A stretch of 7,222 bases of DNA from contig JABAAV010000080.1 in NCBI GenBank assembly GCA_014238595.1, forward strand, positions 1 to 7,222, in the 5' to 3' direction. The position numbers and the translations under genes were made by a program. The notes under the pieces were generated by a model. It made no database searches and was not told where the DNA came from. It saw nothing but the letters and a program-made list of their open reading frames with translations. Below are positions 1 through 7,044 of the stretch, one piece after another. How positions within the stretch are numbered: the first letter of the stretch is position 1; the number at the start of each line of letters is the position of its first letter. This stretch comes from Myxococcales bacterium. GTDB taxonomy: Bacteria; Myxococcota_A; Polyangia; Haliangiales; J016.

Positions 1-52
1 CATTTCATCTACCGTGGTTGTTTGTGTGGATTCAAACATCCATTTTAAGTGA

Positions 53-169
53 CATTGTCCTATTGGAACAAACACATTATCAATTGCTGCATCAAAGGTT
101 TATGTGACAGCAACAGTGATGCCCCATTGTCCTGTTGGAACAACCACACTATCTATTAATGCAGCATCG
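53..169 (+). repeat. Imperfect direct repeat, two copies about 72 bp apart
   Basis: Copy A spans 53-94 and copy B spans 125-169. They share CATTGTCCT, TTGGAACAA, CAC and GCATC blocks, with about 36 of 42 aligned bases identical and one 3-nt gap. A much weaker third resemblance (GTCTTATTCGAACAG) begins near 192. The copies do not match the CRISPR repeat at 7147-7183, so this is not a second array. The 72-nt spacing and codon-sized gap suit a protein-level repeat. Confidence 0.6.
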
Positions 170-292
170 GGAAACAAAGTGGAACAGTATAGTCTTATTC
201 GAACAGCATCATCGCCAACTAATATTATCGAAAATAGGATGTTTAAGCGTTGGATTGATATTGAAGCGTGTTGTGCCTTGCATCATAAATAA
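53..292 (+). other. Short open frame, possible remnant of a repeat-containing gene
   Basis: I do not recognise this product. The frame is open from just after a TGA at 50-52 to a TAA at 290-292 and is the same frame as cas9, which begins 21 nt later. It contains two related peptides 24 residues apart, HCPIGTNTLSIAAS and HCPVGTTTLSINAAS. Of the codon differences between the two copies, four are synonymous (Leu, Ser, Ala, Ser) and two change the residue (I/V and N/T), which hints that this plus-strand frame was once under protein selection. The in-frame TGA before the first copy, the lack of a good start with a ribosome binding site, and the absence of a known domain argue for a decayed or partial gene whose beginning lies left of the window. 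The minus strand is also partly open here, so the coding strand is not certain. Confidence 0.25.
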
Positions 293-313
293 TTCATCTG
301 CTATGTTTTATTC

Positions 314-3300
314 ATGGTCAAAAAATCCAACTCATCTCAAATCATGATGCCTATTGCCATTGATCTTGGTTCAAAAAACACGGGTGTTTATACTGCAAAT
401 TATCCTCAAGGGACTCACATCTCAGAATTCAAGGATACATCGAAGGTCAAGAAGCAGGCACTTGTACTTGAATTCCTTGCCAAGGAAAATAAAGGGTATC
501 AAATTCTCCAAAGCGATAGAACTGCAGTTCGACATACTATAAGAAACAGAACAAGAAACAAGTTAGCCAAACGTTTGCTCAAGTTAATATTAAAAGAATA
601 CTATCGATTTCCCATTGAAGACAAAGATCATGAAAAAGCACTCAATTATCTTCTTAACCGTCGAGGTTATAGTTATGTGGAATCAGATTATTGTGATTTG
701 TCACTTAAAGAGATAACGGATGACCAACTCGAACAGATCGCTAATGATGCGAGCAACGGTGCCAAGCATCGCACGAAGTATTTTGAAAATATCAATCATG
801 ATTTAAAGACACTCGGTGACCGAAAAGAAAAATATTTGTCTCGTTTTAATGGTGCTCTTGAAGAACATCAATTAAACCATAGAAATACGGGCAATTTTAA
901 AGAGATTTTTGAAAAGACACTGTGCCATATAAATAATTTTGATTTACGCTCACTGCGTGCTTTTTTCAATAATAGTAATGGAGAGAATCAAGAGTGGTGG
1001 CGGAGAGGTAATACGCCTGATTCCGCAGACGCCATTGAATACAAGCTTTCAACGATTTTTCATCGTTGGATCTGTGATCAATGGATTGTCAATAAAGAAA
1101 AAAATGGTCAAAAAAAAGTCGACGATTATCAATCATTAAAGAAAGAATGGCTTGAATTTACAAAAAACAATACAGGAAAATTATTTAGTTTCTGGCAAAA
1201 AACCGATCCAAAGTTAACCATTCCACCCTATGAAAGTCAGACCAATCGACGTCCACCAGCATGTCAAACCTTGTTATTAAATGTTCAATGTTTGACTCAA
1301 TATTATCCAACATGGGAAATATGGCTAAAGGATTTGCAATCTGGATCTAATTTAGATGTTGAGCGTTACAACAAAGAATTATTGGAATGTACAAGCAGGG
1401 ATAGGCAGGGGACGCCAATTATTCATACCAAACCAGGCAAACAACGAACTGACAAACCCAACGAAAGTTTTTCTCAAGAAGACAAAACACGAACATTTCA
1501 ATTATTACTAGATACCTCCAAGAAAAATGATGTGTTTCAACTTAATAAGATTTGGAGCCGTTACCACAAACTACAACAACAAATACGGGACAATGAAGAC
1601 AAGCTAAAAATCAATAAACAAATCAAATCGTTAAATGAAGTTGTCAAAAACTCTCAATTACCAGAGTCTCTCAAGACACAATTAACATTTGATGAGAGTC
1701 AAAAAAAATACAAAGAAGAGACCTTTGGACATCTTCTGAATAAATACTATCAAACCAGAAAACGCGCCAAAGATGGTCGTTATTTTATACATTATGATAA
1801 TACTCAATCGAGCAAATTGAATCGTTGGAAAACGAATGAGAAAGACTTGCTTAGACTTTGTCACCATCGTCCACGGCAGAAAAAGGATCAAGGGTTTATT
1901 GACCTTCAGGCAATATTTGGTGTTGACAATGAATTATGGAAAAAGCCCTTAGAGCAAGCTGCTAAAAATGAAACTACCAAAGATAAAACTAGTAACATTG
2001 AAAAAGCAACGGAATGGTTGCGCAGCAAAGATTTTAAAGGACTCAAAACCCATTGCCATGCTGCGGCTGCTGCACAAAAAGAACACAAAGGAGCACTCAA
2101 GCAATTATTGGATAGAGCTGAATCTGTTCAAAACTCGAACCATGAGGTTGCTCCAGCGAAGACAACCGACAAGCAATTATTGGATAGAGCTGAATCTGTT
2201 CAAAACCCAGATAAGATCGATAAAAAGCTGATAAAGCTAAACAAAAAAAGTAAAGAACTGGCTAAAAGATTGGCTCTTTGCTTCTATCCCAACGATAACA
2301 GTCAAAAAGAACGCTTATCCAAACGACTAAACAATATTTATACATTTGCTCAAATGCATAATATTGTATTTTTAGATCGTTCAGGATTTAGCAAAACCTG
2401 TCCCATTTGTTCAGTCGATAACGGATTTCGTTCGCAAATGGATGGTGATGGTGCCTATGCCCATGCGTCTCGATTGTCTGCTTTGTCCTTGACTATTATT
2501 GATGGTGCAGCCAAACGTCTACTGAACCATAAAGCACATCACTTGACCAATCGACTTTGGGAGACAATCGAACCTTATTTGAACGAAGGACAGAACGTGT
2601 CGATACCGATTATTCTGGAAAAGAATGCGTTTTCGTTTGAATATGATCTTGCAGATCTCAAAAAAACACAAACAAAATCCAAAGAAACACAAAAAAAAGC
2701 CAAAGAAACACAAACAAAATCCAAACAAACAAAAGAAAGGATAGAAGAATCATACAAGGATAAAAAAACACGTATCAAAGATGCAAGTAAAGATAGCGCT
2801 GGACAATACCATTGTCCTTATGGTGGGCAATTATCTGGCACTGATGGTCAATTGGATCATATTTTACCTCGTGTTTCGAAGTTTGGAACATTAAATGATG
2901 AAGCTAATTTTATTTATACTTCATCAACAGGAAACCAAAACAAATCAAATAAGATATACAGATTGAAGGATTTAAACAAAGATTATTTGAACGTACATTT
3001 CAAAAATAAAAACATAGAACAAATCACAAAACATATATACACAACGTTATTTGGTACTGAAGATATACATGCCATTGAATCCAAGAATTTTGTATTTGGT
3101 TCATATCGAAATTTCTCAAACTTAGAGAAAAAATACCAACCTTGTTTTCGCCATGCATTATTTCTCCAAGACAATGATCCTGCACGTCGGCGTGTTATTG
3201 ATGCGATACAGCATAACAACAAAACAATGGTTAATGGGACACAACGACTTTTTGCGCAACTTGTCGCGAATTGCTTCTGGAAAAAAGCGAATGCTATCAA

Positions 3301-5059
3301 TAAAAAACATTTGTTAACGTTTGATTATTTTCAATATGCTCCGATTTCCGGAGATCGTATGTCACCTTTTGGTCTGCGCAACCGTATCACATCTCTTGTT
3401 TCTGGCACGGACTGTTGTATTGATGAATATTCCAAAAATGACGACAAGCAACATCCTTATTCTCATGTGATAGATGCCACGATGGCTTTTTTGTTGGCAA
3501 CCGAACAACATTGCAATGAAGGTACGATGCGCATCAATATTGATGAGAACATGTCTGTCTGGGGAAGTACAAACGAACAATCAGAGGACTTATCCGCTGA
3601 TTGTTATCAAGCCGTATCTGTATCAAGCAATGATGTTGAAACAATCACTGTCCAACCTCAATCAGTAGCAACAAAAATCAAACGGGCAGACAGTGCTTCT
3701 TCTGCTCCATCTCTTCATCGATTATTCTCACGAAGATTCTTTAAAGAGAATGCTTTGGGTTTGCGTTATAAACAACTATTTAAACGTGAACATGACAACG
3801 ATGGTACAGATGTATGGTCTCATGGTTATATTGATTACAGTGAATCTGATAAGCCTCAATTCATTAAAGTTGAGCCCATGAGCACCAAGTCCAACAATGA
3901 ATCTATAGAGTATCTGGTTAAGCAAGGGTTCTATTCTGAACGTGAAAGAGATGCTTTTGATAAGAATGATGAAAAGGTTACTTATCGAATGCTTAGTCCA
4001 AAAAAAAAGATGATTGATGCTGCATTATTTAATTTTCTTTCCAAGGCTAATGAAGACAAAGTCAATCTCAAAGATCCAAAGATTAAAGAAGAGATTAAAG
4101 AAGAGATTAAAGCAAAGATTAAAGCATTGGAATTTGTGTTGAGTGATTTAAAACAATGGGTTCAATCCAAGCCAATCGAAGAAACAACCAAGGTTATTAA
4201 TAAGAAAGATAAACTGAATCCTTGGTTGATACAATGGAAGAAGTTTGACGAAGGATGGAAAGAAAGATCAGGCGATAACTGTAAAGTTGATAAGAATCAG
4301 AAATATATTATTGATGAAACCAATCAAAAGCTGTGGAATGAGTATTGTAAAGAATTCTTTCCTTCTGGATCGAATGATTGTCCAATAAAGCACAAAAAAA
4401 GTCGAAAATATTCCCTTATTGCGACGACAAAACCAAGTGGAGCGTTGGTTATGATCAAAAAACCAGAACGAAGAAACTGTTCAGAGGGTTATTATTGTAT
4501 GGCGATTGATAAGAATATAATATCTAAAGACAAAGCGGCATTCATAGCTTTGAAGTCAAAAAACATTGTTTTGTTTGACAAATCAATTTTTTCAAAAGGG
4601 TATGTTTACGATACGACTGAATACGATAGGCTATTCGGAAAATCTATTGAGACTAAATATTTCATCAACACAGATACAGCCAAAGACTTTGTCAAAGATC
4701 TACAACAAATTGTGATTACAATCAGTACACACAAAGAGACAGAGGTTACGCTTAGTGGAATAAAAAGGACTTACTTCGAAAAATATTTGTTCAACAAAGG
4801 AAGTGAGCCAATAAAGCAAGGAGCTTTTTATTTTTCTGATAGCGAACAGAACACTATTAACGAAACTAATATCAAAGAATTGATCATTCCATCGATTCGA
4901 CAAGAGAAATCAAAACCACCTGCAAAAATCATAGCTATAACTAAAGATTTCCTTAGTATGACCTTAACATTCAGATCGGAGAACCTGAGAAAAGTTTTAG
5001 ACAAACAAGCGGAAAGTAAAAAATCCGAGGTGTGTGAACAGAGCTCGGATCATGATTGA
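314..5059 (+). CDS. cas9: Cas9 endonuclease, type II-B (Csx12 family)
   Basis: RNA-guided DNA endonuclease and effector of the locus; it would bind the crRNA:tracrRNA duplex and cut both strands of the target. RuvC-I is near residues 13-24 with catalytic D17. An arginine-rich bridge helix follows at about 70-92 (R73, R77, R79, R81, R87). The recognition lobe includes IPPYE at 303-307. RuvC-II (IPIILEKNAF) has E769. The HNH domain starts at C834 (CPYGG), with D848-H849 (DHILPR), N865 and N874. RHALF lies at 946-950 and VNGTQ at 973-977. RuvC-III has H1051 and D1054 (HVIDAT). The rest is the WED/PAM-interacting part. All nuclease residues are present, so it should be catalytically active. At 1581 residues it is longer than Legionella Cas9 (about 1370) and near Francisella (about 1630). 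Extra length comes partly from a duplicated 24-residue segment near 596-631 and Lys-rich repeats near 785-808. ATG 314 is the first start after the in-frame stop at 290-292, and its SSQI matches the Legionella N-terminus; no clear Shine-Dalgarno is visible. The last 14 or so codons overlap an antisense tracrRNA terminator. Confidence 0.97.
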   Translation: MVKKSNSSQIMMPIAIDLGSKNTGVYTANYPQGTHISEFKDTSKVKKQALVLEFLAKENKGYQILQSDRTAVRHTIRNRTRNKLAKRLLKLILKEYYRFPIEDKDHEKALNYLLNRRGYSYVESDYCDLSLKEITDDQLEQIANDASNGAKHRTKYFENINHDLKTLGDRKEKYLSRFNGALEEHQLNHRNTGNFKEIFEKTLCHINNFDLRSLRAFFNNSNGENQEWWRRGNTPDSADAIEYKLSTIFHRWICDQWIVNKEKNGQKKVDDYQSLKKEWLEFTKNNTGKLFSFWQKTDPKLTIPPYESQTNRRPPACQTLLLNVQCLTQYYPTWEIWLKDLQSGSNLDVERYNKELLECTSRDRQGTPIIHTKPGKQRTDKPNESFSQEDKTRTFQLLLDTSKKNDVFQLNKIWSRYHKLQQQIRDNEDKLKINKQIKSLNEVVKNSQLPESLKTQLTFDESQKKYKEETFGHLLNKYYQTRKRAKDGRYFIHYDNTQSSKLNRWKTNEKDLLRLCHHRPRQKKDQGFIDLQAIFGVDNELWKKPLEQAAKNETTKDKTSNIEKATEWLRSKDFKGLKTHCHAAAAAQKEHKGALKQLLDRAESVQNSNHEVAPAKTTDKQLLDRAESVQNPDKIDKKLIKLNKKSKELAKRLALCFYPNDNSQKERLSKRLNNIYTFAQMHNIVFLDRSGFSKTCPICSVDNGFRSQMDGDGAYAHASRLSALSLTIIDGAAKRLLNHKAHHLTNRLWETIEPYLNEGQNVSIPIILEKNAFSFEYDLADLKKTQTKSKETQKKAKETQTKSKQTKERIEESYKDKKTRIKDASKDSAGQYHCPYGGQLSGTDGQLDHILPRVSKFGTLNDEANFIYTSSTGNQNKSNKIYRLKDLNKDYLNVHFKNKNIEQITKHIYTTLFGTEDIHAIESKNFVFGSYRNFSNLEKKYQPCFRHALFLQDNDPARRRVIDAIQHNNKTMVNGTQRLFAQLVANCFWKKANAINKKHLLTFDYFQYAPISGDRMSPFGLRNRITSLVSGTDCCIDEYSKNDDKQHPYSHVIDATMAFLLATEQHCNEGTMRINIDENMSVWGSTNEQSEDLSADCYQAVSVSSNDVETITVQPQSVATKIKRADSASSAPSLHRLFSRRFFKENALGLRYKQLFKREHDNDGTDVWSHGYIDYSESDKPQFIKVEPMSTKSNNESIEYLVKQGFYSERERDAFDKNDEKVTYRMLSPKKKMIDAALFNFLSKANEDKVNLKDPKIKEEIKEEIKAKIKALEFVLSDLKQWVQSKPIEETTKVINKKDKLNPWLIQWKKFDEGWKERSGDNCKVDKNQKYIIDETNQKLWNEYCKEFFPSGSNDCPIKHKKSRKYSLIATTKPSGALVMIKKPERRNCSEGYYCMAIDKNIISKDKAAFIALKSKNIVLFDKSIFSKGYVYDTTEYDRLFGKSIETKYFINTDTAKDFVKDLQQIVITISTHKETEVTLSGIKRTYFEKYLFNKGSEPIKQGAFYFSDSEQNTINETNIKELIIPSIRQEKSKPPAKIIAITKDFLSMTLTFRSENLRKVLDKQAESKKSEVCEQSSDHD
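2098..2206 (+). repeat. Recent 72-bp in-frame tandem duplication inside cas9
   Basis: A 37-nt block beginning CAAGCAATTATTGG and ending CTGTTCAAAAC occurs identically at 2098-2134 and 2170-2206, a period of 72 bp (24 codons). It encodes KQLLDRAESVQN at residues 596-607 and 620-631, joined by a SNHEVAPAKTTD linker. Perfect identity including third codon positions points to a recent duplication or slippage rather than selection. It lies between the recognition lobe and RuvC-II, in a stretch rich in Lys and Asp that is likely a surface insertion. Confidence 0.95.
2666..2728 (+). repeat. 21-bp minisatellite, three copies, in the RuvC-II to HNH linker of cas9
   Basis: Three 21-bp units encode TQTKSKE (785-791), TQKKAKE (792-798) and TQTKSKQ (799-805), followed by a partial TKE. 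The stretch sits between RuvC-II (E769) and the HNH domain (C834), the place of linker L1 that moves the HNH domain during cleavage. The composition is Lys/Thr/Gln/Glu and almost only A and C at the DNA level. It is probably a flexible or helical basic extension of the linker. Confidence 0.9.
4081..4124 (+). repeat. 12-bp tandem repeat (GATTAAAGAAGA-like) in cas9
   Basis: Three complete units (4081-4092, 4093-4104, 4105-4116) and most of a fourth follow one another. The first two are identical; the third changes the last bases to CAAA. They encode KIKEEIKEEIKAKIKA (residues 1256-1271), a charged, probably helical segment in the C-terminal part of Cas9. Replication slippage is the simple explanation. 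Confidence 0.85.
5018..5050 (-). terminator. Intrinsic terminator of the tracrRNA, inside cas9 coding sequence
   Basis: On the minus strand a 7-bp perfect stem ATCCGAG (5050 to 5044) and CTCGGAT (5029 to 5023), with a 14-nt loop, runs into six T (5023 to 5018). On the plus strand the stem is not followed by T, so it acts for minus-strand transcription only. The plus strand here encodes the Cas9 tail (residues SEVCEQSSDHD), before the TGA at 5057-5059. Confidence 0.85.
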
Positions 5060-5149
5060 TCTTAAAATGATTCCAGTTTAAGATTAGTTTGTTGTTTTAC
5101 AAAGATAATGGATCTGAATATTTTTAGCAATTAAAAATACATTAATTTG
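5018..5149 (-). ncRNA. tracrRNA candidate, type II-B, antisense to the cas9 3' end
   Basis: Trans-activating CRISPR RNA that would pair with the array transcript and anchor it in Cas9. Read on the minus strand, CAACAAACTAA (5094 to 5084) is perfectly complementary to an 11-nt part of the repeat at 7147-7183. After a 6-nt loop, ACTGGAAT (5077 to 5070) pairs with crRNA GUUUCAGU through six Watson-Crick and two G-U pairs. Downstream come AATCATTTTAAGATC, a possible small stem-loop GATCA-ATCA-TGATC (5061 to 5048), and a terminator hairpin ATCCGAG/CTCGGAT with a six-U run ending near 5018. The 3' part resembles the Francisella novicida tracrRNA as I recall it (AATCATTT, CTCTGTT and ACAC words in the same order). 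The 3' end is well supported. The 5' end is a guess from a TATAAT box at 5161-5156; the mature form may start near 5100. About 42 nt overlap cas9 in antisense. Confidence 0.85.
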
Positions 5150-5154
5150 TTTTT

Positions 5155-5166
5155 GATTATAAAATC
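5155..5166. promoter_or_regulatory. Possible divergent -10 elements for tracrRNA (-) and cas1 (+)
   Basis: The near-palindrome GATTATAAAATC contains TATAAT on the minus strand (5161 to 5156) and TATAAA on the plus strand (5158-5163). The minus-strand box would start a transcript near 5149 reading into the tracrRNA. The plus-strand box would start one about 12 nt before the cas1 ATG. No convincing -35 hexamer is visible at the right distance for either, so this is a weak call in very AT-rich DNA. Confidence 0.35.
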
Positions 5167-5181
5167 ACGTACAGATCTATC

Positions 5182-6174
5182 ATGAAACATGTGATTATCT
5201 CTGATTATGGCAAGACATTGGGTGTGACGAGTGAACGTTTGCTCATCCGTGATAGAGAATCGACTGACCAAAGCATTAAGGAGATTCCATTACGCAAAAT
5301 CAATACGATCAGTGTTCACAAACAAGGCGTCAGTTTATCTTCAAATCTACTCACTGCATGTGCCAACTATGGCATTAAAGTGTTTATCGGAAATCACGCA
5401 AAAAATTTGTGCTGTTTATATGGTAATGCACAACATGGTGTCGTCCAAAACAGAATTAATCAGTTTATGTTTTTACAAGAAGATGATCAGCGTCATCGTT
5501 TAGCTTGTACATTTGTTTATGGGAAATTACGCAATCAAAGAGCAACGGCTTTATATTTTTCAAAACAACACTGTTCAATCGAAAAGAAAACCGCCATTGC
5601 TAATTTAGCCCATGAACTTGATCGTCTTTCAAAGCAGGTCATTAATCTACCTCATACGCCAGATTGGCTACCCAAATTAATGGGATTTGAAGGCATTGGA
5701 GCCAAATATTACTGGCAAGCATTGAGAAAAGATCATTGGCTTGGTGATGCATTCTCAGGAAGAAAGGGTCGAGGTGCCTCAGATTCAGCAAATCAGGCAC
5801 TAAACTATGGGTATGGAATTTTATCCAGTGTGATATGGAATACTTTAGCCAATGCTGGTCTTGAAGTCTATCTTGGAGCGCTTCATGTGATTAGGGCGGG
5901 ACGTCCCGCGTTGGTATTGGACTTAATGGAAGAATTTCGTCCGTGGGTTGTTGATCGAGCCGTGATCAAACTACGCAAACAATTAAATGATCAATCGTTA
6001 ATCCCCAAAACCCGAAAACAATTGACCGCGACTATTTTATCATCTCTTGAAAAGCCCATTCCTTATCAAGGTAAAAAAGTAAGACTTGAAAGCGTGATAC
6101 AGAGACAGTGTTATCGATTATGTGGTTTATTTGCGGGTCAGAAAAAATACAAACCTGTACTGTTTAGGTGGTAA
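5182..6174 (+). CDS. cas1: Cas1 CRISPR adaptation integrase
   Basis: Metal-dependent integrase that, as Cas1-Cas2, inserts new spacers at the leader-side repeat. The 330-residue length is typical of the family. The N-terminal part (about 1-85) is the beta-rich domain (MKHVIISDYGKTLGV). The C-terminal helical domain holds the active site: E170 in GFEGIGAKYYW, H235 in GALHVIRAGRP, and the DLMEEFRP motif with D247 and E250 as the third ligand. SDSANQALNYGYGIL, a conserved Cas1 block, lies between. No residue of the active site is missing. The gene begins 122 bp after cas9, unlike the tightly packed cas1-cas2-cas4, so it may have its own promoter in the gap that also carries tracrRNA. ATG 5182 gives the standard Cas1 N-terminus, but no clear Shine-Dalgarno precedes it. 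Its last codons contain the ribosome binding site of cas2. Confidence 0.97.
   Translation: MKHVIISDYGKTLGVTSERLLIRDRESTDQSIKEIPLRKINTISVHKQGVSLSSNLLTACANYGIKVFIGNHAKNLCCLYGNAQHGVVQNRINQFMFLQEDDQRHRLACTFVYGKLRNQRATALYFSKQHCSIEKKTAIANLAHELDRLSKQVINLPHTPDWLPKLMGFEGIGAKYYWQALRKDHWLGDAFSGRKGRGASDSANQALNYGYGILSSVIWNTLANAGLEVYLGALHVIRAGRPALVLDLMEEFRPWVVDRAVIKLRKQLNDQSLIPKTRKQLTATILSSLEKPIPYQGKKVRLESVIQRQCYRLCGLFAGQKKYKPVLFRW
6166..6171 (+). promoter_or_regulatory. Ribosome binding site of cas2 (AGGTGG)
   Basis: AGGTGG lies within the last sense codons of cas1, 5 nt before ATG 6177. This spacing selects ATG 6177 over the in-frame GTG at 6168, which would overlap the site itself. It is the clearest Shine-Dalgarno-like site in the operon and suggests translational coupling of cas2 to cas1. 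Confidence 0.65.
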
Positions 6175-6176
6175 TC

Positions 6177-6470
6177 ATGCAACGACGTCAAGAACGTGAA
6201 GTGTTAATTTCATACGACATTGAAAACAACAAAAAAAGAACGCAGATTTTGAATCAGCTTAAAAATATTGGAATGATCTCGGTACAAAAATCAGTGATGT
6301 GGGGAAGATTACTGCCCGTTGATATTGTATTGGCGCGTCGTGTTCTCAAAGAAGAACTCGACAAGGACTGTGATAAAGCTTTTATTCTTGTCGTGAAGCT
6401 GTCTGAACATGCGGATTTTTTTGGACAACTTCCAGCATTGAGCGAATACGATGACCACGCTATCTTCTGA
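6177..6470 (+). CDS. cas2: Cas2 CRISPR adaptation protein
   Basis: Small ferredoxin-fold protein that forms the central dimer of the Cas1-Cas2 integrase complex. From ATG 6177 it is 97 residues, the usual Cas2 length. The first beta strand VLISYDI carries the conserved aspartate D14, followed by an Asn/Lys-rich loop and the helix KKRTQILNQLKNIG. The second strand block (MISVQKSVMWGRL) also fits the family. Start choice rests on AGGTGG 5 nt upstream; a GTG at 6168 would add three residues. It follows the cas1 stop by 2 nt, and its last 20 nt overlap the start of cas4, so the three adaptation genes are probably one transcript. Confidence 0.95.
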   Translation: MQRRQEREVLISYDIENNKKRTQILNQLKNIGMISVQKSVMWGRLLPVDIVLARRVLKEELDKDCDKAFILVVKLSEHADFFGQLPALSEYDDHAIF

Positions 6471-7041
6471 TATTGAAAGTATCCCTATCAATCTTATTAG
6501 ACAGCATCAATTTTGTCCCAGAATTCCATGGTACAAGTTGGTCTTGAAATTTGATCCTCCTGAACAGGCATGGATGATACAAGGAAAACAGTGGCATGAT
6601 AAACAACATGATTTGCAAAAACGACGTGTATCTTTATATTCAAGTGACAATGCTATCCATCATCATGAAGCTTGGGTTCATTGTCCTGAACTTGGTATTC
6701 ATGGACAAGTTGATCATCTGATCGAGGAACAAGAATATAGTATCGTTATTGAATATAAAATAGATTCCAAAACACCAACTCTGGGACAGAAATTGCAAGT
6801 TATAGGATATATTTTTGCAGCTCGTACCACATTTGATAAGCCAGTGAAATTCGGCGTCATCCTTAAAGGTCACAAGCTTAAACAGCATCGCATTCAAATG
6901 ACGCCGCTTTTAGAAGATCAATTTCATAATAATTTGTTTGCGATAAAGAAAAATGTTCAAATCGGCTATCTTCCTGACAGCAGCGCAGAACATGCAAAAT
7001 GCGCTCAATGTGAATATTTAAGGTATTGCAACGATCGATGA
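6451..7041 (+). CDS. cas4: Cas4 Fe-S, RecB-like nuclease of the adaptation module
   Basis: RecB-family nuclease that in Cas1-Cas2-Cas4 systems trims pre-spacers and helps select PAM-bearing ones; its presence here is a hallmark of subtype II-B. The 196-residue protein has all expected parts: C22 in FCPR, H49 after the GKQW segment, D88 in GQVDHL, E101 and K103 in IEYK, the Q116-VIG-Y120 motif, and the C-terminal cysteines C184, C187 and C193 (CAQCEYLRYC). C22 with the last three would hold the iron-sulfur cluster, and H49, D88, E101 and K103 form the nuclease site. No residue is missing, so an active enzyme is expected. The start at 6451 overlaps the end of cas2 by 20 nt in another frame, pointing to coupled translation. 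It is the last gene of the operon. Confidence 0.96.
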   Translation: MTTLSSDIESIPINLIRQHQFCPRIPWYKLVLKFDPPEQAWMIQGKQWHDKQHDLQKRRVSLYSSDNAIHHHEAWVHCPELGIHGQVDHLIEEQEYSIVIEYKIDSKTPTLGQKLQVIGYIFAARTTFDKPVKFGVILKGHKLKQHRIQMTPLLEDQFHNNLFAIKKNVQIGYLPDSSAEHAKCAQCEYLRYCNDR

Positions 7042-7044
7042 AAT

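Noticed and set aside
1..250. A minus-strand repeat protein in the left region (peptides such as DAALIDSVVVPTGQ and DAAIDNVFVPIGQ)
   Set aside because: The strand is partly open and the peptides repeat, but an in-frame TAA at 102-100 interrupts it, and the differences between copies are more often amino-acid changing than on the plus strand.
278..307. TTGCAT/TATGTT as a cas9 promoter
   Set aside because: The hexamers have 18-nt spacing, but transcription would start at the cas9 ATG and leave no leader; the match is weak in AT-rich DNA.
1..313. A second CRISPR array or degenerate repeats upstream of cas9
   Set aside because: The two direct repeats there do not resemble the 37-nt repeat or the anti-repeat, and only two diverged copies exist.
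344..349. ATGATG at 344-349 as the cas9 start
   Set aside because: ATG 314 keeps the SSQI segment that matches Legionella Cas9, and neither site has a better ribosome binding site.
1682..3580. Antisense open frames within cas9
   Set aside because: They are short, contain no recognisable domain, and are shadows of the strongly conserved cas9 frame.
6168..6176. GTG at 6168 as the cas2 start
   Set aside because: It lies inside the AGGTGG ribosome binding site; ATG 6177, 5 nt downstream of that site, gives the normal Cas2 N-terminus.
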